A stretch of DNA of 64,000 nucleotides from Candidatus Obscuribacterales bacterium. GTDB lineage: Bacteria; Cyanobacteriota; Vampirovibrionia; Obscuribacterales; Obscuribacteraceae. Shown here one piece after another: positions 26,147 to 34,624 of the stretch (positions are counted from its first letter, which is position 1; each line of letters begins with the position of its first letter). Location of the stretch: NCBI GenBank assembly GCA_020050685.1, contig JAGVKG010000046.1:1-64000 (forward strand), in the 5' to 3' direction. The notes under the pieces were generated by a model that saw only the letters and a program-made list of their open reading frames with translations, ran no database searches and was not told where the DNA came from. A program made the position numbers and the translations under genes.

Positions 26147-28291
26147 GTGCAAATGGAATTGGAAAAAGCTGTAGAAACATCAATACAGATTGATGGAAAA
26201 ACTGTAAATATTAGAACTGGCCGTTTGGCCAAACAAGCCGGTGGTGCTTGTGAAATTTCTTGTGGTGACACATTTGTTTTAGTCACATGCACCGCATCAG
26301 AAAAAGCGCGTGAGGGAATTGATTATTTCCCCTTGCTGGTTGATTACGAAGAAAAATTATATGCCGTAGGTCGCGTGCCAGGCTCTTTTCCTCGTCGTGA
26401 AGGAAAGGCTCCGGACAAGGCAATCTTGATTAGCCGTTTAATTGATAGACCAATTAGACCGCTATTTAAGGAAGGCTATCGCCAAGACGTACAAATTGTT
26501 GCCACATGTATGAGTGCCGATCAGATAAATCCACCTGATACATTGGCCATGCTTGGTGCCTCATTAGCGATTGAATTGGCCGGTCTGCCTTTTAACGGAC
26601 CAATTGGTGCCGTGCGCGTTGGCCGAGTTAAAGGCAAGTTGGTTGCTAACCCGACTTTTGAACAATTAGATGAATCAGACTTGGACATTGTCGTGTCTGG
26701 CACCGAATCATCAATCATGATGGTGGAAGCTGGTTGCAATATCGTTTCAGAAAAGGATGTACTTGCCGCAATTGATTATGCTCACCAAGTAATCCGCAAA
26801 CAAATTGAAGTGCAAAAAGAATTTTGCAAACAGCTCGGTATAAAGAAAGTCGAATTTGTCGCACCAGAAACCAACCAAGAATTGGTTGATCTAATTCAAG
26901 CTAAAGCTACCGATAAACTCAAAGCCTCGATGAATGGTGTAACTGATAAAGCTCTCAGAGCTAGTTTGGTTAAGGAAGCTCGTGCAGCCGTTGAACAAGC
27001 AATTGCTGAGCTGCCGGAAGATCATCAACTCAGACAAGTTACTGCATCCAAGCTGGCAGAATATTTGGAATTGCATGAAGCCAACTTGATGCGTGCCCAA
27101 GTTCTTGATTCCGGTTTGCGAGCCGACGGTCGTCGTTGTGATCAAATTCGACCGATAACTGTAGATGTAGGCATATTGCCGAGAACGCATGGTACCGGTT
27201 TGTTTACCCGCGGCACCACGCAGGTATTATCAATTGCTACATTAGGTACGGGTGGCGATGCGCAAAAACTAGACTCGGTTGATCCGGTGACAGAAAAGAA
27301 ATACATGCATCACTACAATTTCCCTGGTTTCTCGGTTGGCGAAGTTAAGCCAATGCGCGGTCCGGGCAGAAGAGAAATTGGTCATGGTGCTTTAGCCGAA
27401 CGTGCCTTGCTGCCTGTATTGCCAACGGCCGAAGAATTCCCATACGTCTTGCGTGTGGTTTCTGAAGTCTTGGAATCAAATGGTTCTACATCAATGGCTT
27501 CAACCTGCGGTTCGTCACTGGCTTTAGCCGATGCTGGTGTGCCAATTAAGCACACGGTTGGTGGCATTGCCATGGGACTGATATTGGAAGGCGATCGCTT
27601 CGCTATCCTTTCTGATATTCAAGGTCTGGAAGATTTCCTTGGCGATATGGACTTCAAAGTGGCTGGACCACGCGATGGTATCACTGCTTTGCAAATGGAT
27701 ATCAAAATAGAAGGAATATCGCTGGATATTATGCGTGTGGCACTCGACCAAGCTAAGCAAGGCCGCATGCATATAATTGATAAGATGGAAGAGGTTTTGC
27801 CAAAACCAAGAACGGAAATGTCTCCCTGGGCTCCACGCATCCTCACCCTTCGCATTCACCAAGAAGATATCGGTACGGTTATCGGTCCTGGTGGTAAGAT
27901 GATTCGCCGAATTATTGAAGAGACTGGTGCCACCATCGATATTGAAGATGACGGTACAGTTTTGGTTGCCTCAGTTGACGCGCAAGCTGGTGAAGCGGCA
28001 CGCGATTGGATCTGGCGCCTGGTAAAGCGCATTGAGGTTGGCGAGATTTATCGCGGACAAGTGACTCGCATCATTCCGATGGGTGCCTTTGTCGAAGTGC
28101 TGCCAGGCAAAGAAGGTATGGTCCACATTTCCCAGATTGAAAATCGTCGCGTGGAAAAAGTGGAAGATGCGCTTTCACTTGGCCAGGAGGTTATTGTCAA
28201 GGTTCGTGAAATTGATGAACGAGGCCGTGTAAACTTGACTATAAAGGGTGTAACCGAAGAAGAGCGAGCCAAAGTAGAGAGCAAGCCTTAA
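26147..28291 (+). CDS. pnp: Polyribonucleotide nucleotidyltransferase (PNPase)
   Basis: 714 residues from GTG 26147, which has GAGG eight bases before it; ATG 26153 is the alternative. The frame is open back to 26063, but that extension is Cys-rich and unlike PNPase. Domains in order: first RNase PH (about 10-145), all-alpha linker (about 240-310), second RNase PH (about 320-545, with the active-site stretch PRDGITALQMDIKI), KH (RIHQEDIGTVIGPGGKMIRRI) and S1 (GEIYRGQVTRIIPMGAFVEV). It degrades RNA 3' to 5' using phosphate and is usually a trimer in the degradosome. It follows rpsO. Confidence 0.97.
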   Translation: MQMELEKAVETSIQIDGKTVNIRTGRLAKQAGGACEISCGDTFVLVTCTASEKAREGIDYFPLLVDYEEKLYAVGRVPGSFPRREGKAPDKAILISRLIDRPIRPLFKEGYRQDVQIVATCMSADQINPPDTLAMLGASLAIELAGLPFNGPIGAVRVGRVKGKLVANPTFEQLDESDLDIVVSGTESSIMMVEAGCNIVSEKDVLAAIDYAHQVIRKQIEVQKEFCKQLGIKKVEFVAPETNQELVDLIQAKATDKLKASMNGVTDKALRASLVKEARAAVEQAIAELPEDHQLRQVTASKLAEYLELHEANLMRAQVLDSGLRADGRRCDQIRPITVDVGILPRTHGTGLFTRGTTQVLSIATLGTGGDAQKLDSVDPVTEKKYMHHYNFPGFSVGEVKPMRGPGRREIGHGALAERALLPVLPTAEEFPYVLRVVSEVLESNGSTSMASTCGSSLALADAGVPIKHTVGGIAMGLILEGDRFAILSDIQGLEDFLGDMDFKVAGPRDGITALQMDIKIEGISLDIMRVALDQAKQGRMHIIDKMEEVLPKPRTEMSPWAPRILTLRIHQEDIGTVIGPGGKMIRRIIEETGATIDIEDDGTVLVASVDAQAGEAARDWIWRLVKRIEVGEIYRGQVTRIIPMGAFVEVLPGKEGMVHISQIENRRVEKVEDALSLGQEVIVKVREIDERGRVNLTIKGVTEEERAKVESKP

Positions 28292-28306
28292 TCCCTTTCC
28301 GGTCAA

Positions 28307-29167
28307 ATGTTGAAATCAGAAAGCCAGGACAGAGCCAAAATCATTATCAGCAAATTTTGGCCTGGGTTTTGCCAGGGGCTTGTCTTTGCTTTGTCTTGTG
28401 CGCTTGTGCTCACGGCCTTTCCTCCTCAGGGAAGCCTGGCTAAATCGAGAAGCACGAAGTCGAGCCAACCGACTTCGAAAGGCAAACGACTGATTGCCTC
28501 GTCCCGATCATCTCGATCTAAGAAGAGCAAGAAGCGCGTGACCGTTCAGAAGAAGTCGCGGGCAACTCTTGTGGATGAGCCGCCACCTGTACCTTATGAG
28601 AAAGCCACCGAGGCATTAAGCCGAGCCTATGTTCTAAGAGACATGGCTGAGGCTGAACAATTACGTGGCGACTTTGGCGATGCGGCTCGTCATTTTGCTG
28701 AGGCTTGCGAAATTACGAGAAACTTTCCTGGTCCGGCAAATCTTGCCAGTGGTCATTTGGAATTTAATTTGGCCAAGGCATCAGAAGCCGCTGGCAAAAG
28801 CGAGCTTGCCCGGAAGTCTTATCTTGAAGCCTTGAGGCAATCGCCTAAGTCTCTGCCAGTGCATTTAAGCTTGGCCAATCTTTGTGCCAAGACTGGAAAA
28901 TTATCAGAAGCAGTTGTTTATGCACGCAAGGCGATTGACTGTAGTCCTAGTGATCCAAGACCTCATTTATTGCTTGGTCTTTTGCTTGAGCGCCAAGGTA
29001 AGTTTGTTGAGGGTAAGGCTGAGCAAGATAAGGCGTGGAAGCTTTTAGGTTCTTATCCAATTGCAGCTAAGGTGAAACCGGATTTGCCTGATAATAATCA
29101 AGACGCGCTTGCTGACGAAGAAAAATCAGAAGAATCAGATGCTGATATGCCTTTGGGCTTGCCTTAA
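28307..29167 (+). CDS. Secreted or anchored TPR protein
   Basis: 286 residues. A hydrophobic segment (about 20-45) precedes a very basic Ser/Lys/Arg-rich linker (46-85), and then three to four TPR units fill about 100-250 (AEQLRGDFGDAARHFAEAC, SYLEALRQSPKSLPVHLSLANLCAKTGKLSEAVVYARKAIDCSP). It is probably a membrane-anchored or exported scaffold. It is 15 bases after pnp, so cotranscription is likely, and it ends at a bidirectional terminator shared with the convergent HU gene. Confidence 0.72.
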   Translation: MLKSESQDRAKIIISKFWPGFCQGLVFALSCALVLTAFPPQGSLAKSRSTKSSQPTSKGKRLIASSRSSRSKKSKKRVTVQKKSRATLVDEPPPVPYEKATEALSRAYVLRDMAEAEQLRGDFGDAARHFAEACEITRNFPGPANLASGHLEFNLAKASEAAGKSELARKSYLEALRQSPKSLPVHLSLANLCAKTGKLSEAVVYARKAIDCSPSDPRPHLLLGLLLERQGKFVEGKAEQDKAWKLLGSYPIAAKVKPDLPDNNQDALADEEKSEESDADMPLGLP

Positions 29168-29214
29168 TATATGCGCTGCGCATTGATGCTCGCAAATGGA
29201 AATTTTAGGCAAAT

Positions 29215-29243
29215 AAAAAGGGAGGGCCGAGCCCTCCCTTTTT
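29215..29243. terminator. Bidirectional terminator between the TPR and HU genes
   Basis: GGGAGGGC (29220-29227), loop CGA, GCCCTCCC (29231-29238), flanked by five A before and five T after. It works on both strands for the convergent genes. Confidence 0.9.
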
Positions 29244-29258
29244 ATCACGCTTACAAGA

Positions 29259-29540
29259 TTACTTGTGAGCAACGCGCTCTTTGAATTCCTTACCGGCAGA
29301 GAAGGCTGGTACCTTTTTAGCTGGCACCTTAATCTTCTGTCCTGGCTTTTGTGGATTGTTGGTTTCACGAGCTTGGCGTTCGCGACGCTCGAAAGTACCA
29401 AAACCAACCAAGGTAACACGCTCGCCCTTGGCAACGATTTCTTGGATAACTTCACACAAAGAAGCCAAAATTTCTTCAACAGATTTCTTGGTGTTGTTGG
29501 TGCGTGCAGCTATTTCGGCAGCTAATTCTGCTTTATTCAC
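29259..29540 (-). CDS. HU-family DNA-binding protein
   Basis: 93 residues from GTG 29540, chosen because AGGAGG lies eight bases before it; the longer frame to 29621 would run across the promoter. Typical HU sequence: NKAELAAEIAARTNNTKKSVEEIL, then VTLVGFGTFERRERQARETNNPQKPGQKI for the beta arms, and VPAFSAGKEFKERV at the end. It is a dimeric nucleoid protein that bends DNA. It is a single gene with its own promoter and terminator. Confidence 0.95.
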   Translation of the reverse strand: MNKAELAAEIAARTNNTKKSVEEILASLCEVIQEIVAKGERVTLVGFGTFERRERQARETNNPQKPGQKIKVPAKKVPAFSAGKEFKERVAHK

Positions 29541-29592
29541 TGAGATTCCCTCCTGTACCCTCTTCTGGGGTCGATAAACCACGTAATCGGCT

Positions 29593-29621
29593 AGGATACA
29601 GCCAAAAGCATGGCTCGGCAA
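29593..29621 (-). promoter_or_regulatory. Promoter of the HU gene
   Basis: On the minus strand TTGCCG (29621-29616), 17 bases, TATCCT (29598-29593). Start site near 29586, leaving a leader of about 46 bases. Confidence 0.5.
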
Positions 29622-30018
29622 GTGTTTCCCGCATAAAATGTGGTTTGAATAAAGAAATGCAAAGCCAAGCCAGGCTTGTCATTTGCTGATTTCTCCCTTG
29701 GCTATCCCCTTGTAGCTATTTGGGACTATTCAATCATAGCTATGTTTGTACGTATTGCGCAAATCTCAAGCCAGTTGTGCAAATCCGCGCCTGGGTTTTG
29801 TAAATTTCTGATTAAATCAGCCTGGGCTGCGGTTCTTGTTCGTCTACCTATCAATTGGCTCTCACATGCCAATATCAAATAATTCCTCTACACCGTTATA
29901 AGACGGTCTAAATTGCCAGACATTGGCCAAAAAAACTTTTCAGGCAATGCCAAAACGGGTGTGAAAACTCAGCCAAATTGGGAACAAATATATTACCGGT
30001 TGATGGAGTTACTTACAC
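29622..30018. other. Intergenic region between HU and rsfS
   Basis: About 400 bases without a convincing gene. A 68-codon plus-strand frame (29676-29882) has no ribosome-binding site and no recognisable features. ACCGT-TATAAG-ACGGT (29892-29907) is a short dyad whose spacer looks like a -10 element, and may belong to the rsfS promoter. No matching -35 was found. Confidence 0.4.
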
Positions 30019-30438
30019 TTGGGAACGAGGGGAAAACTCGGACTGGATCTTGATTCCCGCAAACAAGCAATTCTGGCTGCAAAAACAGCGGTGGCTAAGA
30101 AGGGGCATCATCCAATCATCCTTGATGTTAGGCAAGTAACACTTTTAGCTGATTACTTCGTAATTGTAGGAGGAGACTCACAAACTCAGGTCAGAGCAAT
30201 TGCTGACGCCATAGATCAAGCCTTCACGGACTTAGGTGCCAAACCTCATTCAGTGGAAGGAAAGGCAGAGGGTAGATGGGTTTTGCTCGATTTCGGTTCG
30301 ATTATTGTTCACGTTCTGCATGAAAAAGAGCGCAATTACTACAGGCTAGAACAATTTTGGAATCAAGCTCTCATAGTTGATACCAAAGAATGGTCAGAAG
30401 AACTAACGCTAGATAGTCCGATCAATAAATATCACTAG
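30019..30438 (+). CDS. rsfS: Ribosomal silencing factor RsfS
   Basis: 139 residues from TTG 30019, with GGAG ten bases before it. The RsfS/Iojap core is clear: DVRQVTLLADYFVIVGGDSQTQVRAIADAI, VEGKAEGRWVLLDFGSIIVHVLHEKERNYYRLEQFW. It binds L14 on the 50S subunit and blocks joining to 30S when nutrients are short. The Sm-like/NHL gene follows by 22 bases, so it may be cotranscribed. Confidence 0.93.
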   Translation: MGTRGKLGLDLDSRKQAILAAKTAVAKKGHHPIILDVRQVTLLADYFVIVGGDSQTQVRAIADAIDQAFTDLGAKPHSVEGKAEGRWVLLDFGSIIVHVLHEKERNYYRLEQFWNQALIVDTKEWSEELTLDSPINKYH

Positions 30439-30460
30439 GGTCACCCAATATCAGGCAATA

Positions 30461-31615
30461 TTGAAAATGAGCTTTAGAACAAGATTACAAACATTTGCTG
30501 AGTCCCGTCAAAAAATTCAAATTTGGTATGGCATGGGCTGTCACAATACAGTCACTGGCCGTGTGATTGCTGTTGATCACGATCATATAGATATTGAGAC
30601 ATACTCTCATGAGAGTGACGGTCAAATTCACGTTCGTAGATTGCTTCTGCCATTGCACCTAATCCTTCATATTGATATCACAAGCTCAGAAGTTGAAGAC
30701 GATTTTGAATCTGCAATTGTTGGCGGCCAATCACAAGAAATCAAATCAACGTCCGGCTCTTTAGTTGATTTGCCGGACGCACCGAAAGGTTATGCTGTAC
30801 GGATTTTATCTAAGCTCAATGCTTCTTATTCCAATCGTTTTTCGCGCATGGCACCAGGACCTGGTGGCATGTATTTTTCTGTTGATGGCTCCGTGTTTTT
30901 TGTTGATACCACGGGTCATACTATTGAATATGCACGCATTCGTGGCAACAGTACAATTTCAGGACTTTGCTTTGATCGCAAAGGTGTTTTGTATGTTGCC
31001 TGCGTGAAGGGAATTATTTATAAGATCGATCCAAATAAATCTGGACGAGTTTTAGTTCAATTAGATGGCTCGTTAACCGGAGGCGGTACGTTTTTAGCGG
31101 ATGTCGTGCTTGGTGCTAAAGATGAAGTGTTTGTTTCGAACTTCCCATCAAATACTGGTGGCATCTTTAGAGTAGACCAGCAAGGGGAATATGAAGTCGT
31201 GGTCGGTGGACCGGGTCATGGCACACAAGGACTTTATTTTGATGCAGAGGGTTATCTCTGGTCACTTGAGCATGCGACAGGATCAGTAGTGAAGCGCAAA
31301 TTGGATGGAGAAGAAGTTGCCCGAATTACTGTATCGGATCCTGATGCCTTTAATTTTGCCGATGGTTATGATGGCAACCTGACTTGTGATTCGCTTGGCC
31401 GTTTGTATGTAACTGCCGGTCGTGCTGGTTGCGTTTATCGAATTGGCAGAGACGGACGCTCAGAACTTTTCCTTACCGGATTGATGAATCCGACCGGAAT
31501 TGCCTTCGCACCAGATGGCAGCTTGTTTGTTTTGGAAGCTGGACGCTCGCGCGTTTTGCGCGTGGCTGCTCTCGATAAAGCCGATCGCACTGCTTCTGCT
31601 ACCGCTTTGAGCTAG
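30461..31615 (+). CDS. Sm-like N-terminal domain fused to an NHL/SMP-30 beta-propeller
   Basis: 384 residues. Residues 15-75 (KIQIWYGMGCHNTVTGRVIAVDHDHIDIET, then RRLLLPLHLILHIDI) have the strand pattern of an Sm/Hfq-like small barrel. A short linker leads to a propeller (about 105-375) with repeated blades of the NHL/SMP-30 kind, such as GLYFDAEGYLWSLEH and GIAFAPDGSLFVLEAGRSRVLRV. There is no signal peptide, so it is cytosolic. TTG 30461 is used here; ATG 30467 is the alternative. Both domain calls rest on pattern only. It overlaps the convergent acyl-CoA synthetase gene by 17 bases. Confidence 0.65.
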   Translation: MKMSFRTRLQTFAESRQKIQIWYGMGCHNTVTGRVIAVDHDHIDIETYSHESDGQIHVRRLLLPLHLILHIDITSSEVEDDFESAIVGGQSQEIKSTSGSLVDLPDAPKGYAVRILSKLNASYSNRFSRMAPGPGGMYFSVDGSVFFVDTTGHTIEYARIRGNSTISGLCFDRKGVLYVACVKGIIYKIDPNKSGRVLVQLDGSLTGGGTFLADVVLGAKDEVFVSNFPSNTGGIFRVDQQGEYEVVVGGPGHGTQGLYFDAEGYLWSLEHATGSVVKRKLDGEEVARITVSDPDAFNFADGYDGNLTCDSLGRLYVTAGRAGCVYRIGRDGRSELFLTGLMNPTGIAFAPDGSLFVLEAGRSRVLRVAALDKADRTASATALS

Positions 31616-33464
31616 CTAAGACCTTACTTTCGTCTTCTTTATGCAAAGAGTCAATGATCTCTTTGTACTTCTTCGAAATCACAGCCCGCTTCACTTTCAG
31701 TGAGGCAGTCAACTCGCCTGCTTCGATGGAAAGCTCATTGGGTAGCACTGCAAAATTTCTCACTCGCTCGTAGTCGGCTAAGTCTTTAGATTTGACACTA
31801 ATTTGTTCGCGTAAGTAAACAGCCAGATCTTTTGATTGAACCAGATCCTCATATTTTGAGTAGGTCCAGCCCTTGCCCTGGCTAACTTCTTTGGCTTGCT
31901 GTTCATCCAAAGTCAAAATAGCCACCAAATGTTTCATCTTGTCACCGAAGACAACAACTTGATTGACGCAGGGAATTGTCACTAATTGTGATTCAATTTT
32001 TTGCGGAGCAATGTTCTTGCCAGCCGCATTGATAATCAGATCCTTCTTGCGATCGGTAATTTTTAAATAGCCGTCCTCATCCACTGTGCCAATGTCACCG
32101 GTGTGGAACCAGCCATCCGTGAATGCTTCTTTGGTTGCTTCTTCTTGTTTGAAGTAGCCTTGGAAAATAGTCGGACCGCGGAAGAGAATTTCTCCGTCTT
32201 GGGCCAGCTTCATTTCCACTGTTGGCAGGCAAGGACCGACGGTGCCAAATTTTGTTCTGGCTGCCAAATTGACATTGGTTGGTGCTGCGGTCTCGGTCAA
32301 GCCGTAACCTTCCAAGGTTGTTAAACCGATGGCGTTGAAGAATTCCAAAGTTTCGCGATTGGACGGCGCACCACCACAAACGATTCTTGTCAGACGAGTA
32401 CCGATGCGTGCTCGTAACTTAGAAAAGACAAGTCGCTCGGCCAAATAATGTTTAGCCTTGAGAAGTGGGCTTGGTTCCTTGGCTTCGGAGCGGAGCTGTA
32501 CAACCGTTTTGCCCACAGCCAGAGCCCACTCAATTAGGGCCTTCTTCTGTCGATCAGATCCATCAATGCCTGATCTGATCTTGGTGTAGATGCGATCTAA
32601 AATCCGCGGTACCGCAATAATAATCGTCGGTTGAATTTCGGCCATGTTTTTTGCCAACTGTTCAATACCTTCGGCAAAGGCAATCACACCACCATTACTG
32701 ATTGAATATAATTCACCGCAAATTCGCTCAAACACATGTGATGCCGGCAAGTAGGACAAATAAGTGTCCACTTCAGTGACCTGAATGGCTGTTGGCACAA
32801 TGGCCAATATGCTTGTGATATTGCTGTGCGTTAAGATCACACCCTTTGGCGTGCCGGTGGTACCGGATGTGTAAATGATTGTGGCGATATCACTAGGTTT
32901 GATTTGGCTGATGCGTGTCTCAATTAAGCCTTCTTTCGATGCCATGTGAGTTCTGCCCAGTTCTCTCAGTTCTTCCAGACCAATTACATACTCCGGCGGA
33001 CACTCAAGTTCAGACAATGACTTGCCACCACTTAAGGCTGTGAGCAAAACAATTTTTTGCAAGTTGGGCAATTCATCTTTTACTGCCAAGACTTTTTTGA
33101 GCAAAGTCTCGTTTTGGACAAAGAGAACGTCTGCTTCAGAGTTATTCAAAATGAAAACGATATCGGCTTTGGAGCTGGTCGGATAAAGCGGAACCGATAC
33201 TGCACCATTGGCCATGATTGCCAGGTCGGCAGCCATAAATAAGTGTGAGGTTTGGGAGAGAATGGCGGCTTGTTTGCGGGACTCAAGACCACAGGCGGCC
33301 AGTCCATATGCCATCTGCCGTACAAGTGAGGAAAATTCGGTCCAGTTTAAGTCGCGATAAGGACCACGGCCCTCTTTGTAACGAATAAACGGAAACTCAG
33401 CTCTTTGCTTAGCACGGTCAAAGAAGACTGAAACAATAGAATTGGATGCAGACGAGTTAGCCAC
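31599..33464 (-). CDS. Long-chain fatty-acid--CoA ligase (AMP-binding)
   Basis: 621 residues. The AMP-binding P-loop-like motif IIYTSGTTGTPKGV lies near 193-206. LEGYGLTETAAPTNVN, GWFHTGDIGTVDEDGYLKITDRKKDLII and GKNIAPQKIE mark the adenylation core and hinge, as in long-chain synthetases of the FadD15/FAA type. It makes acyl-CoA from fatty acid, ATP and CoA at the inner face of the membrane. The start is GTG, with GAGGG six bases before it. A perfect -10 and a palindrome lie just upstream, suggesting repressor control. It is 157 bases downstream of the alpha/beta hydrolase gene, a possible lipid-release partner. Confidence 0.9.
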   Translation of the reverse strand: MANSSASNSIVSVFFDRAKQRAEFPFIRYKEGRGPYRDLNWTEFSSLVRQMAYGLAACGLESRKQAAILSQTSHLFMAADLAIMANGAVSVPLYPTSSKADIVFILNNSEADVLFVQNETLLKKVLAVKDELPNLQKIVLLTALSGGKSLSELECPPEYVIGLEELRELGRTHMASKEGLIETRISQIKPSDIATIIYTSGTTGTPKGVILTHSNITSILAIVPTAIQVTEVDTYLSYLPASHVFERICGELYSISNGGVIAFAEGIEQLAKNMAEIQPTIIIAVPRILDRIYTKIRSGIDGSDRQKKALIEWALAVGKTVVQLRSEAKEPSPLLKAKHYLAERLVFSKLRARIGTRLTRIVCGGAPSNRETLEFFNAIGLTTLEGYGLTETAAPTNVNLAARTKFGTVGPCLPTVEMKLAQDGEILFRGPTIFQGYFKQEEATKEAFTDGWFHTGDIGTVDEDGYLKITDRKKDLIINAAGKNIAPQKIESQLVTIPCVNQVVVFGDKMKHLVAILTLDEQQAKEVSQGKGWTYSKYEDLVQSKDLAVYLREQISVKSKDLADYERVRNFAVLPNELSIEAGELTASLKVKRAVISKKYKEIIDSLHKEDESKVLASSKR

Positions 33465-33483
33465 TGGCGGCCCTCACAAAAAT

Positions 33484-33505
33484 GGTGTATTACACCCAAA
33501 TTATA
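33484..33505 (-). promoter_or_regulatory. Perfect -10 box and palindromic operator before the acyl-CoA ligase
   Basis: TATAAT on the minus strand (33505-33500), followed at once by GGTGTA-T-TACACC (33484-33496), a perfect 6-bp dyad covering the expected start site. No good -35 is seen. Position and symmetry fit a dimeric repressor such as a TetR- or GntR-type fatty-acid regulator; the identity is inference. Confidence 0.5.
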
Positions 33506-33621
33506 GCTAGATTGCGCCAATATCGAAACCAGCAAGACATGTCTAACCCTTATAAAACCTAGGGTTGGCAGATAAACTTTGCTTAAGAGCCTGGGCTGTA
33601 ATTTTGATGCTAAGAGCAGGA

Positions 33622-34521
33622 TTACGGTGCTGTAGTTGCTTTGCTCGCTTGTCTTATCCAATTGGCTAACTGATCGGAAACTTGGTCGATTGCCGGATCA
33701 AACATTAGGTCGTGCCAAGACTCGCCCATGTGAATACGCTTCTTGTTTTCGTTGCGCATTTGGTCAAAGACCTCTGTATTAACTGCGTTTGAGACAATGC
33801 GGTCCACACCAGAGGTGAACATCAAGGTTGGGCACTTGATTAGCTTGGTCTGTTTGCGTGATTCACCGGTAAGTTTAAGCAGTTCTAGCAGCATTACACC
33901 GGGCACGGTAAAACGCCTTTCCGGATCGGCATGCATGTAAGCGACTGCGCCACCATCCCTGCTGACAAGCTCGGGCGTATAAGGCACGGCAATTTCCCTT
34001 TGTGGGGCAAACAAGGCACTGAGAATTCCGCAAGCCTTATAACTCAACTTGAATGTTTCGGGATAACCATCAAAGCCGGGAGAAAAGAGGACCAAGCCAC
34101 TTGGTTGAAGGCGATTAGCTGAAGCGCAAACTACAACGGCGCCCATTGAATTACCTGCTAAATAAAGTGGTTTGTCGCCAATTTCATTTTGCAGCTGTGT
34201 ATAAACGGACGATAAATCATCTAGCCACTGACTATAGGAGCTGAGCTTTTCTTTTCCCCGTTTACCAAATCCCAGTTGATCGTAGGCAACAGAATAAATG
34301 CCCTTGACCTTCAAGCGGCGACCAATGGTTTCAAACCAGGCAGAATGACCACCCAGTCCATGCACCAATAAAACGGCTGCATGCGAATCCTTAATCGACC
34401 CCCAGCTCCTAGCCGGAATTGCCTGATTGCCTGAGGAAAACTCAATAAAAGAACAAGTTGGTGTGAGATTAATTTCGCCGGCCATGGTTTTTCTACTCTC
34501 GGAAATTAGTACGTCATTCAT
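33622..34521 (-). CDS. Alpha/beta hydrolase (monoacylglycerol lipase-like)
   Basis: 299 residues. The oxyanion motif HGLGGHS (54-60), nucleophile elbow GNSMG (S125), acid D240 (TSGVDRIV) and H270 (ESWHDLMFD) form a complete catalytic set. Order and spacing resemble monoacylglycerol lipase/lysophospholipase-type serine hydrolases, so a lipid ester is a likely substrate, in keeping with the acyl-CoA ligase next to it. There is no signal peptide. Two tandem copies of a 13-mer lie directly before the ATG, the proximal one supplying AAGGA as Shine-Dalgarno. Confidence 0.82.
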   Translation of the reverse strand: MNDVLISESRKTMAGEINLTPTCSFIEFSSGNQAIPARSWGSIKDSHAAVLLVHGLGGHSAWFETIGRRLKVKGIYSVAYDQLGFGKRGKEKLSSYSQWLDDLSSVYTQLQNEIGDKPLYLAGNSMGAVVVCASANRLQPSGLVLFSPGFDGYPETFKLSYKACGILSALFAPQREIAVPYTPELVSRDGGAVAYMHADPERRFTVPGVMLLELLKLTGESRKQTKLIKCPTLMFTSGVDRIVSNAVNTEVFDQMRNENKKRIHMGESWHDLMFDPAIDQVSDQLANWIRQASKATTAP

Positions 34522-34522
34522 T

Positions 34523-34548
34523 TTAGATCCTTGCGTTAGATCTTTGCG
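34523..34548 (-). repeat. Tandem 13-base repeat at the hydrolase ribosome-binding site
   Basis: TTAGATCCTTGCG (34523-34535) and TTAGATCTTTGCG (34536-34548) differ by one base. On the minus strand only the proximal copy reads AAGGAT, a usable Shine-Dalgarno; the distal copy reads AAAGAT. Confidence 0.6.
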
Positions 34549-34569
34549 ATTTTGGATGAGCTACTTTAG

Positions 34570-34596
34570 TTGATTTAACTGTCCGGCTATTATAAC
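34570..34596 (+). promoter_or_regulatory. Possible promoter of the TPR gene at 34625
   Basis: TTGATT at 34570-34575, 15 bases, TATAAC at 34591-34596. The spacer is short, so this is tentative. Confidence 0.3.
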
Positions 34597-34624
34597 GTGT
34601 AGCTAGAGGAATTTTGAGTTTCCC

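Noticed and set aside
29676-29882. 68-codon frame between HU and rsfS
   Set aside because: No ribosome-binding site, signal, domain or coding look.
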